34,829 bases of DNA, taken from assembly GCA_017405525.1 (NCBI GenBank), contig JAFRAH010000043.1, positions 1-34,829 of the forward strand, read 5' to 3'. The notes beneath the pieces were generated by a model. That model had not been told where the DNA came from, did no database searches, and was given only the letters and a program-made list of their open reading frames with translations. Made by a program: the position numbers and the translations under genes. Shown in pieces: positions 15,383 through 22,429 of the stretch. The DNA comes from Synergistaceae bacterium (GTDB lineage Bacteria; Synergistota; Synergistia; Synergistales; Aminobacteriaceae). Each line of letters opens with the position of its first letter. The first letter of the stretch is position 1.

Positions 15383-16507
15383 ATGTTAGGCGACGACATC
15401 AAGAAACTCGGCTTCGGACTGATGAGGCTTCCCAGAGTTGAGGGCAAAGAGGACGTTATCGACATTGAGCAGGTCAAGCAGATGGTTGATGAGTTCCTTG
15501 CGGCAGGGTTCACGTACTTCGACACAGCTTGGGCTTATCCCGGAAGTGAGGACGCAATACGTCAGGCACTAGTTGAGCGTTATCCGAGAGAGAAATTCCA
15601 GCTCGCAACGAAAAATGCCGCGTGGATAGGCTGCAAGACCAAAGAGGACGCAATAGCACAGTACACCACCTCACTGAAGCAGTCGGGGGCAGGATACTTT
15701 GACTTCTACCTTCTCCACAACTTGGGGGACTCACGCACAAAGCCGTTCGATGACTTCGGGCTGTGGGACTACTTCATGAACGAGAAGGCCGCCGGGAAAA
15801 TCAAGCACCTAGGTTTCTCGTTCCACTCAACGCCGGAACAGCTCGACGAAATTCTCAATGCCCACCCTGAAGCAGAGTTCGTACAGCTACAGATCAACTA
15901 TGGCGACTGGGAGAACCCCGCGATACAGTCGAGAGCCTGCTATGAGGTTGCCCGCAAGCACAACAAGCCCGTCATCATCATGGAGCCGGTCAAGGGCGGT
16001 AACCTCGCAACTCCTCCTGAGAGCGTGGCGAAAATCCTCAAGGCCGCCGAACCTGAGTCATCATGCGCATCATGGGCAGTGAGATTCGCCGCTGACCTTG
16101 AGGGAGTGATTACTGTCCTGTCGGGAATGTCGAACATTGAGCAGATGAGGGACAACCTGAGCTACATGAAGGGGTTCACCCGCCTTACGCCGTCAGAGAA
16201 GAAGGTCATTGAGGAGGCTCGCATTGCCCTCGCCAAAGTCCCGGTTATCCCCTGCACAACCTGCAACTACTGCGCAAAGGTCTGCCCCATGGACATAGGA
16301 ATATCGGCCTCGTTCACGTCCCTGAACATGTACACTCTCTACGGGAATCTTGAGAGCGCGAAGAACAACGAGAAGTGGAACGTTGAGGGAATGGGCCACA
16401 AACATGCAAGCGAGTGCGTGAAGTGTGGTGCTTGTGAGCGGGCATGTCCCCAGCACATAAAGATACGTGATGAGCTCGTGAGGGTTTCCGAAACTTTGGG
16501 AGTGTGA
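15383..16507 (+). CDS. Aldo/keto reductase fused to a 4Fe-4S ferredoxin domain
   Basis: A 374-residue oxidoreductase. The first 270 residues form the aldo/keto reductase barrel (KKLGFGLMRLP, TYFDTAWAYPGSE, FDFYLLHN, LGFSFHSTPEQLD, MEPVKGG). The tail carries two cysteine clusters, CTTCNYCAKVCP near residue 293 and CVKCGACERACP near 352, each able to hold part of a 4Fe-4S centre. This architecture is common in anaerobes, where electrons probably pass from ferredoxin rather than only from NADPH. The substrate is unknown. The catalytic tyrosine is seen in AWAYPGSE. The ATG at 15383 has GAGGGGG 10 bases upstream. It is monocistronic and ends with a strong terminator. Confidence 0.92.
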   Translation: MLGDDIKKLGFGLMRLPRVEGKEDVIDIEQVKQMVDEFLAAGFTYFDTAWAYPGSEDAIRQALVERYPREKFQLATKNAAWIGCKTKEDAIAQYTTSLKQSGAGYFDFYLLHNLGDSRTKPFDDFGLWDYFMNEKAAGKIKHLGFSFHSTPEQLDEILNAHPEAEFVQLQINYGDWENPAIQSRACYEVARKHNKPVIIMEPVKGGNLATPPESVAKILKAAEPESSCASWAVRFAADLEGVITVLSGMSNIEQMRDNLSYMKGFTRLTPSEKKVIEEARIALAKVPVIPCTTCNYCAKVCPMDIGISASFTSLNMYTLYGNLESAKNNEKWNVEGMGHKHASECVKCGACERACPQHIKIRDELVRVSETLGV

Positions 16508-16518
16508 GAGAAGTTTTT

Positions 16519-16552
16519 TCCCCTTGTCCTGAGAGGCAGGGGGATTTTTTTT
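16519..16552 (+). terminator. Intrinsic terminator after the aldo/keto reductase gene
   Basis: TCCCCTTG (16519-16526) pairs with CAGGGGGA (16537-16544), extended by two inner G-C pairs after a bulge, followed by eight T residues. Confidence 0.9.
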
Positions 16553-16558
16553 GACCGT

Positions 16559-17623
16559 TTACTTTGTGCCGTAACCCCACTTAATGCCCCAGCGGTAATA
16601 TTTCTCAAGGTCAGCATGTCCGTAGAAGAAGTCCATCAATTTTTCGACACTCAAAGCCTCGTCATTCACATTCTCGAACATGGCCGCCGCGCACATTCTC
16701 TGCTTCGAGTCATACTCCTTCATGTGTATGAATATGTCGGGGTTTGCCGGACTGCTCACGGTGATTACTCCGTCAGCTCCCTTCCAGTCAGCCGCGCCGT
16801 TGTACATGAACGTGAACACAAGCACCCTGCTTATTACCGCTACCTTGTCCCCGTTGATGTGTAGAGTTCGCCCGTTCCCTGATGCCTCATCGTACGGGTC
16901 AAGCGATATGTAGGGGGGATTGTCCTTGTCGCCTGTGTCATTGCCGAGAGACTGGAGCATTCCCTTCGTGCCGTCAGTGAGTGCATAGAGGCAGCCCAAG
17001 TCTATATTTGGCGTTACGTCCCTGTTCCACCTGAGATTTACGGAGATCTCGCCAAGACCTGAGCCCGTACCCTTGAGGCGTATCTTCTGCCACTTCCCTA
17101 ACTCTTCAGGTTCAGGTTTCTCCTCGCCGCCGTAGAACTTCAGGAGCTCGCTCAACCCCCCGTTGAACCCAGACGCAACCGCCGCAATCCTCCACGTGTC
17201 ATTTTTCCTGTATATCTCAACGCTGATTATTGCCTTCTCGCTGCTGAAGTCTTGGCCTGTGAGCCTGAGTTTTACTGCGTCCCCAAGCGTGAAGGTGTGT
17301 GAGGTTATCCCGCCCATTGTCCCGGTGCCGTCAATGCTGGCCGTGAATACTAACTTCTGTATCGAGGCAGGAAGGCGTGAGAGGTTCAGCGTGAACTTTG
17401 CCCCGCCATCAGTGGGGGAATATGACAGCTCACCGTTGGGGCTCTTGGTCTGGTTGTAGAACATCATGTACCTGTCATCGCTGAGCTGGTTATTGCCGTC
17501 GACACCGAAACAGCAGAAATCATAGACATCACTGCCCGATATAGTCATAACAGCCTCAATGCTGCCCGAAACGTCAACGTACTGTGCTATATCCCCCCTG
17601 AAGCCCCGCTGTATCTCCGTCAT
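16559..17623 (-). CDS. TerD-domain stress protein, TerA-like two-domain form
   Basis: A 354-residue protein with an N-terminal TerD-type beta-sandwich (about 1-165; segments [12 protein letters not shown] and [15 protein letters not shown], and a closing [23 protein letters not shown]). The C-terminal domain (about 185-354) has the TerA features [33 protein letters not shown] and [12 protein letters not shown]. TerD-family proteins bind calcium through acidic loops and are linked to tellurite, phage and envelope stress responses, with biochemistry still unclear. The start is ATG at 17623, overlapping the TerD stop as ATGA, so the pair is translationally coupled. No terC or other ter genes are nearby. 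Confidence 0.88.
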   Translation of the reverse strand: MTEIQRGFRGDIAQYVDVSGSIEAVMTISGSDVYDFCCFGVDGNNQLSDDRYMMFYNQTKSPNGELSYSPTDGGAKFTLNLSRLPASIQKLVFTASIDGTGTMGGITSHTFTLGDAVKLRLTGQDFSSEKAIISVEIYRKNDTWRIAAVASGFNGGLSELLKFYGGEEKPEPEELGKWQKIRLKGTGSGLGEISVNLRWNRDVTPNIDLGCLYALTDGTKGMLQSLGNDTGDKDNPPYISLDPYDEASGNGRTLHINGDKVAVISRVLVFTFMYNGAADWKGADGVITVSSPANPDIFIHMKEYDSKQRMCAAAMFENVNDEALSVEKLMDFFYGHADLEKYYRWGIKWGYGTK

Positions 17624-18198
17624 ACGTTCACCCCGAAATTCACGCAAAGAGCCTTGAGCCCTCCCTTTGTGCCCGTACCTATGGCGTTGAACTTCCAGTC
17701 TGAACCGCTCCTGTAGAGTTCCCCGACAGTTACGGCCGTCTCAACCGAGAAATCTTCAGCAAGGTCATAGCGGATTAATTCTTTGCCGCTTACGTCGTCC
17801 TTTATGTGTATGTAGGCGTTCGAGACCTGCCCGAAATTCTGCCTCCGTGTATCAGCGTCATATATCGTTACGGTGAAGGTTATCCTGCTGATGTCCTGCG
17901 GTATCCTCGTGAGGTCAACGCGTATAACCTCGTCGTCCCCATCACCTGCACCTGTGAGGTTGTCGCCGGTGTGCTCAACTGCTCCTGATGAGTGCTTGAG
18001 GTTGTGGTAGAAGATGAAGTCAGCATCTGAGGTTACCCTGCCGTTCGGGCCAAGAAGGAATGCCGAAGCGTCAAGGTCAAAGTCATAGCCGCCGTCATAT
18101 TTCTTCACGTCCCAGCCAAGTCCTACAAGAATTTTCGTGAGGTTGGGATTGCCTTTAGTGAGCTCAACTTTCTGGCCCTTGAAGAGATTTATAGCCAT
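17620..18198 (-). CDS. TerD-family calcium-binding stress protein
   Basis: A 192-residue TerD/TerE/TerZ-like protein. It shows the family start [20 protein letters not shown], the acidic calcium-binding loops ([12 protein letters not shown] and the [12 protein letters not shown] segment), the [14 protein letters not shown] region and the ending [22 protein letters not shown]. It probably acts in the cytoplasm or at the membrane as part of a stress-response module with the TerA-like partner. The ATG at 18198 has AGGAGG 8 bases upstream. An extended -10 box lies about 40 bases before the start, so this gene heads the two-gene operon. Confidence 0.93.
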   Translation of the reverse strand: MAINLFKGQKVELTKGNPNLTKILVGLGWDVKKYDGGYDFDLDASAFLLGPNGRVTSDADFIFYHNLKHSSGAVEHTGDNLTGAGDGDDEVIRVDLTRIPQDISRITFTVTIYDADTRRQNFGQVSNAYIHIKDDVSGKELIRYDLAEDFSVETAVTVGELYRSGSDWKFNAIGTGTKGGLKALCVNFGVNV

Positions 18199-18238
18199 GA
18201 TGAAAGCCTCCTGAATGCGTTAAATTTTGGATTAGGCT

Positions 18239-18247
18239 ATTATAGCA
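18239..18247 (-). promoter_or_regulatory. Extended -10 promoter (TGCTATAAT) for the TerD/TerA operon
   Basis: The minus strand reads TGCTATAAT, 41 bases before the terD-like start codon and immediately beyond the polymerase stop codon. It is identical to the box at 2586, 30357 (minus) and 30368. Confidence 0.65.
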
Positions 18248-18249
18248 AA

Positions 18250-19757
18250 TTAAAGGCGAGAATATTTTATGCGCTCCCTGTCATACTCAATCATCTTCAT
18301 CACGTAGATGTAAAGGAAATATGTGTTTGTCCATGCATATGGATCAGAAAGAGAAGTTCCAGCTATTGCACCCACAAATCCAGAAAGTAATAAACAAAAT
18401 AGAGCAAGAGCAAGTTCATTATCGCCTCTGTGCATGTATAAACGTTTCATCATCATGTAGCACATTCGCAGAAGAAAAAATGTGCCTATCAGGCCGTAAC
18501 GCGTCATCATCATCCCATAAGAAATGTCAGGTGTATTTGCTTGGTCTATATACCCTGTCTCCTTGTCCCTAAGGCCGAACCTGAAATCATAGTTTCTGTG
18601 CCAGAACTTAGCATCACTTGTCATAGGCAGCCCCATCAACAGTTCAACCGGGCTTGTTATCAGGTATGCTCCTCTTTCAATGACCCAGCCTATACGGTAC
18701 ATGAGTGTCAAGCCATTTGATACATCGCTTCTTGCTTGGTTGAAGTCCCCTCTCATCAATGCAGATATGTCATTGGCCGTAGAATTATTACCCTTTGCTA
18801 AACGCTCACTGAACGCGTTCCCAAAAACTAGGTATATCACGAGAAGTACAGCAGCAGCTTTAAACATCTTTGTGAATGAACCCTTAAAGAACATCACTAA
18901 CAGTATACATAGCAATGACGTTGCAATAGCAGTTCTGTATAGTGTGCAAAACCGACCTGCAAGAAATACGATTGGGGATATGTACCTTAACTGTTTAGGT
19001 ACAAGTTTCTTGCAGAATATGCTTATTGGAATCAAGACTGTCATGAAAGCAGGAGTAAACAAAAAACGATATACCCCTCCAATGGCTTCTACTCCTCCTT
19101 CTTCTTCTTGGAACTTTGACATCGGAAGTATCGCTTGACCTGTGAAGCATTGGATGAGATACAGAATTGAAGCTGCGAAAGTAAGTATAAATATTATCCT
19201 GAACAACTTATCACATTCATGTTTTTTTAAGGGAACGAATACGAAAATGCTCATTAGCATCATGAATTTTATCCCCTCATTAATCACAGATGCAAATGAA
19301 AACTCTACCCCCCCCCCCATACAATGCAGGTAAACAACATTGACACAACAAAAAACATGGACAACACAAACACAGAACGCAGAATTTTGTCGTTTCGTAC
19401 GCCACGTATAATGTTATTGACGTTGAAAATGATGAAGATGAATAAAGCAACGAAAGGCACAACTCTTGTCTTCCAAGGGGAAAGAAACCCAAAACCCTTC
19501 GTACACAATGCCAGAAACAAAAAGGCTGAATACATATGCCTTTTCTGGATTGTGAAAAAGGCAAGCATTACGAGCATAAGAACATAAATTAAAATAAAAA
19601 ATGCATTCATACTTAATACCACAAAGCTATTTGTTATATTATTGAGTAAAATTATGAAATTATTATAACAAAGTAAAATGAAAATAGGTATATATAACAA
19701 ACGTAGCATTTTATCTTCGTTGCTGACTGTTATATCGTTCATATCAGTCATACCCAT
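18250..19757 (-). CDS. Polysaccharide polymerase/O-antigen ligase-like membrane protein, phase-variable, frameshifted at a G11 tract
   Basis: About 500 residues when both halves are joined, with roughly ten or more membrane helices. A larger loop region (RDKETGYIDQANTPDISYGM) before the last helices is in the style of Wzy/O-antigen-ligase proteins, which join oligosaccharide units. The 5' half (19757 to the tract) ends at TAG 19305-19307 just after the G tract; the 3' half continues in another frame from the tract to 18250. With 9 or 12 G residues the halves fuse; 11 are present. The best start is ATG at 19757, with GGGAGGAG 10 bases upstream; an ATG at 19709 is another option. DNA here is clearly more AT-rich than its neighbours, suggesting transfer. 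The start overlaps cobS on the other strand. Confidence 0.7.
19308..19318 (-). repeat. Homopolymer G11 tract inside the polymerase gene, contingency locus
   Basis: Eleven consecutive G residues on the minus strand (C on the plus strand). The upstream frame reads TGG GGG GGG GGG TAG; the downstream protein continues in a different frame. Elsewhere in the window the longest G or C runs I noticed, apart from the other two tracts, are six or seven. Confidence 0.9.
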
Positions 19758-20454
19758 ACCCTCAAGACTCCTCCCTAAATGGACACCCGATAACCTCCGG
19801 CACTTCCCCGTTATGCTCCCGGTTGCTGGCTTGGTATTCGGGGCGTTCTGGCTCATCTTGTGGCAGGTGCTCTCATCACTCCCGGCCGTGTCCCCAATCC
19901 TCCGGGGCTTCATGATGATGCTCCTCACTCTTGCACTCACTGGAGGGCTTCACCTTGACGGCCTCATGGACACGTGTGATGCAATATTCTCACACCGCGA
20001 CCGTGATACCCGCCTGAAGATACTCTCAGACACTCACACAGGAAGTTTCGCGGTCATTTGCTGTGTCGTTGTCCTCATGGCGAAAACACTCCTCTTCTCC
20101 GAGCTCCTCACACATGGCGTTCACCCCTTAACCCTCTCGTTCATTCCTGTATATTCGCGTCTGGGAATGGCATTGCTGCTCACTAACCTCCCCTTTGCGA
20201 AACCAAGCGGCCTCGCTGCAACATTGGGAGCTTCACGCAGTAAGCGCGACAATATCCCCCTCGTCATGATTCTTCTTGCCCTCTCGTTCTTGAGCACGGG
20301 CATCATTACGGCCATGATGATTTTGTGCCTTGTCCTTCACGTGATAATATGCGTTAAGATTTTCGGGGGAATAACCGGCGACCTTCTTGGTGCATTCGTT
20401 GAGGTCTCCGAAGTCATTATGCTTTCCGGGATGGTGATAGTGAGTTGCATCTGA
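19678..20454 (+). CDS. cobS: Adenosylcobinamide-GDP ribazoletransferase
   Basis: A 258-residue membrane enzyme joining adenosylcobinamide-GDP and alpha-ribazole in the last steps of cobalamin synthesis. Family marks are SFISVIPIPS near residue 20, the aspartate-rich segment GGLHLDGLMDTCDAIFSH near residues 93-110, and KILSDTHTGSFAV just after. Six or seven hydrophobic helices follow. The start is uncertain: ATG 19678 has no ribosome site, but a TTGAGT/TATAAC promoter-like pair (19642-19669) sits just before it, which would give an almost leaderless mRNA; TTG 19720 is the alternative. Its 5' end overlaps the start of the leftward polymerase gene. It overlaps the next gene by 10 bases. Confidence 0.9.
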   Translation: MKIGIYNKRSILSSLLTVISFISVIPIPSRLLPKWTPDNLRHFPVMLPVAGLVFGAFWLILWQVLSSLPAVSPILRGFMMMLLTLALTGGLHLDGLMDTCDAIFSHRDRDTRLKILSDTHTGSFAVICCVVVLMAKTLLFSELLTHGVHPLTLSFIPVYSRLGMALLLTNLPFAKPSGLAATLGASRSKRDNIPLVMILLALSFLSTGIITAMMILCLVLHVIICVKIFGGITGDLLGAFVEVSEVIMLSGMVIVSCI

Positions 20455-20822
20455 TACTTGGCGGGCGTTACATGGGAAAACGTGATTACGCCATGAAGTT
20501 ATACGGGAGCTTTGAGGCGGTCTGTGAGCTCTCACACAATGACCCAGGCGGTATAAAGGCAGGGCTGGTTGTCGGCATTCACGAGGGAGTCAGGTCCCTC
20601 ATGACGCGGAACATTGACCCTCTGGAGTTCTTCAGCTCAATGATAGGCACTCTCAGGCATTGCGTGATTACGGGCGATGAGATTAGCGGGGGAGTAATCC
20701 CGGTTGATGCCTTCTCCCGGAAGTGGCGGGACGAGACAGGAAGGCTCTACCAGTATTTAGCGCGTGAGGCAGAAATAGTTGACCGTGTATTCGCGGGGCT
20801 GGCTCTCAGGCTCAAGGGGTAA
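20445..20822 (+). CDS. CobU-like protein, short form with degenerate P-loop
   Basis: A 125-residue protein resembling adenosylcobinamide kinase/guanylyltransferase (CobU). The start LILGGRYMGKRDYA lines up with the CobU P-loop but has GKR instead of GK(S/T). The middle carries ITGDEISGGVIPVDAFSRKWRDETGRLYQYLA, matching the CobU segment that normally reads NEVGxGIVPxxxxxRxFRDxxGxxNQxLA. The ending GLALRLKG also fits. It is about 55 residues shorter than standard CobU. From gene order it should act in nucleotide-loop assembly, but the lost Walker residue raises doubt about kinase activity. The start is TTG at 20445, overlapping the cobS stop; the next gene begins 2 bases after its stop. Confidence 0.75.
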   Translation: MHLILGGRYMGKRDYAMKLYGSFEAVCELSHNDPGGIKAGLVVGIHEGVRSLMTRNIDPLEFFSSMIGTLRHCVITGDEISGGVIPVDAFSRKWRDETGRLYQYLAREAEIVDRVFAGLALRLKG

Positions 20823-20824
20823 TC

Positions 20825-21604
20825 ATGGGACGCAAATATATATTCTTCGACATAGACAACACACTAATCAGCCACAGGGGAACTCCCCACATTCCCCCGG
20901 CAACCCTCACGGCAATAGAGCGTCTCAGGAACTCCGGCCATGTCCCGGCAATCGCTACGGGGCGCGCGTCATTCCTCACGATGAAGGTGGCTGAGTCGTT
21001 CGGGATTGATCACATTGTGTGTTCGGGAGGCTCTGAGGTTTTCGCGGGGGGCAGGAAGATTCACACGGCTTACTTGCCCGGTGAATGCCTTAATGCTTTC
21101 CGTGAGACGGCGGCGAAATTCCCGGACCTCACTGCGGCAGTTGATGAGAGATACCTTTATGCTGATGCTGCCTTTGACCCGTTCAGGCAATACTTCAACA
21201 GCCAGGCAGGTTATGACTGTTTCAGGCCATTGAGTAATCTTTCTCGCGCGACAATGTGCTACATCATGATGCCACACAGGATGCTTGGCACTGAGCACGG
21301 AATTTTCTTCACTCCACCTGAAGGCGTGAGGCTTGAACTTATGCGGGGCTTCACTGAGGCAAGGCATGAGGCTTCCACCAAATGGAACGGTATAGGGCTC
21401 ATGATGCGCTGTCTTGGTGCAGTGATTGAGGACGTGATAACCTTCGGGGATGGTCCAAACGACGCGGAGATGCTCAGGCGTGCGAATATAGGGGTAGCTG
21501 TCGGGATATGTTCTGACGAGGCGAGGAATGCGGCGGATTATGTGTGTGATGACATTGACGCGGGGGGAATACTTGAGGCTTGCGGGCACTTGGGGCTGAT
21601 ATGA
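20825..21604 (+). CDS. HAD-superfamily Cof-type phosphatase
   Basis: A 259-residue hydrolase with the HAD motifs: FFDIDNTLI near residue 7 (nucleophile D9 and general acid D11), motif II around AIATGRAS, and the magnesium motif FGDGPNDAEML near residue 213. The cap insert between them is of the C2B type found in Cof-like sugar-phosphate phosphatases. The substrate is unknown. It is the third gene of the cobS operon, with ATG 2 bases after the previous stop. The cobalamin loop pathway needs an alpha-ribazole-phosphate phosphatase, normally CobC, so this enzyme could fill that role, which is inference from position only. Confidence 0.88.
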   Translation: MGRKYIFFDIDNTLISHRGTPHIPPATLTAIERLRNSGHVPAIATGRASFLTMKVAESFGIDHIVCSGGSEVFAGGRKIHTAYLPGECLNAFRETAAKFPDLTAAVDERYLYADAAFDPFRQYFNSQAGYDCFRPLSNLSRATMCYIMMPHRMLGTEHGIFFTPPEGVRLELMRGFTEARHEASTKWNGIGLMMRCLGAVIEDVITFGDGPNDAEMLRRANIGVAVGICSDEARNAADYVCDDIDAGGILEACGHLGLI

Positions 21605-21607
21605 CCC

Positions 21608-22042
21608 TCACCTTGCCCCGGCCTTCTTGAGCATCTCGATGACTTCCTGCCTTCCTTCCTTCCAGCCAACCCGGAGGACTGCCTCAGCTTCTCCCAGAGG
21701 TGTAACGCCGTAATTGTCCTTGAGGTTTACGTTTGCACCTGCCGCAATGAGTGCCCTGGTTATGTCGGGGTTGTCGTTGTGTCCTGCCGCCCAGTGAAGT
21801 GCTGTCTGCCTGCTTTCCTTTGAGCGAGCGTTGATTATGTTGATGCCTGCTTCACGAGCCTGCTTGAGGATGAGCCATATTACTCTTGGGTCAGTGTTGG
21901 AGGCTGCCGCAGAAATGAACGCCCTTGCATCCCATTCCACTCCTGCCTTGAATGCGTCCTGAATTTCATTGACGGTGGCACTTGCGCAGAAGGCCGCGAA
22001 GTCCTCCGGGGTCATGCGCCTGAAACGTGAATCTTTTGCCAT
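21608..22042 (-). CDS. Ankyrin-repeat protein
   Basis: A 144-residue protein made mostly of ankyrin repeats: DARAFISAAASNTDPRVIWLIL, then ESRQTALHWAAGHNDNPDITRALIAAGANV, then NYGVTPLGEAEAVL. The typical TALHWAA and GANVN turns are clear. No signal peptide is present, so it is probably a cytoplasmic protein-binding scaffold; the partner is unknown. The first 35 residues (FRRMTPEDFAAFCASATVNEIQDAF) form a helical lead. It converges with the HAD gene with only 3 bases between them. The start ATG at 22042 lies 12 bases after AGGGAGGAG, which is part of a 20-base tandem repeat, so expression may depend on repeat number. Confidence 0.85.
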   Translation of the reverse strand: MAKDSRFRRMTPEDFAAFCASATVNEIQDAFKAGVEWDARAFISAAASNTDPRVIWLILKQAREAGINIINARSKESRQTALHWAAGHNDNPDITRALIAAGANVNLKDNYGVTPLGEAEAVLRVGWKEGRQEVIEMLKKAGAR

Positions 22043-22043
22043 T

Positions 22044-22152
22044 GATTATAGAGACTCCTCCCTGATTATAGAGACTCCTCCCTGATTATAGAGACTCCTC
22101 CCTGATTATAGAGACTCCTCCCTGATTATAGAGACTCCTCCCTGATTATAGA
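22044..22152 (-). repeat. 20-bp tandem repeat (five full copies plus a part) carrying promoter and ribosome-site sequences
   Basis: The plus-strand unit is GATTATAGAGACTCCTCCCT, repeated five times without error (22044-22143) and ending in a nine-base partial copy. On the minus strand each unit holds TATAAT and AGGGAGGAG. The last unit supplies the ankyrin gene's Shine-Dalgarno, and the others stack further -10 boxes and ribosome sites 20 bases apart. Confidence 0.92.
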
Positions 22153-22429
22153 TAAATAAAAAAGTACGTGGAATTTTCAGATTGACGCATTATAGCATAT
22201 TCTTTTGTTGTGAAGGAATATAATTGCCGGTGAAAAAATTAATGCCTCCGCAGAAACCGTGTAGTGAGTGTTCTGACCCGTCCCTAATTATGACAGAATG
22301 TCTGCGGCTTGTGCCTGGATAGAAGCGAGTGTTGGCTCAGAACTTAATCAATATCACGCGAACCCGCAGGGGCATGTGGTAAATTATAGCAGGTTTCACA
22401 CAAATTTTTATTGCGAGGTAAGAGTCTTA
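22153..22429 (+). other. Intergenic leader region before the phosphodiester glycosidase gene
   Basis: No gene is seen. A TATAAT lies at 22219-22224 without a good -35 box. Nested inverted arms follow: CCGCAGA (22248-22254) with TCTGCGG (22301-22307), and inside them TTCTG (22271-22275) with CAGAA (22294-22298). These could fold as a structured leader. GAGGTAAGAG near 22415 is the probable ribosome site for the gene at 22430. Confidence 0.35.

Noticed and set aside
16519-16552. Bidirectional terminator between the aldo/keto reductase and TerA-like genes
   Set aside because: The T run follows only on the plus strand; on the minus strand the hairpin is followed by an A-rich stretch.
19280-19564. 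A third-frame open reading frame across the G11 tract
   Set aside because: It contains no conserved segment and only reflects the overlap with the polymerase gene.
22044-22152. The 20-bp repeats as a CRISPR array
   Set aside because: The units are directly adjacent with no spacers, and no cas genes are near.
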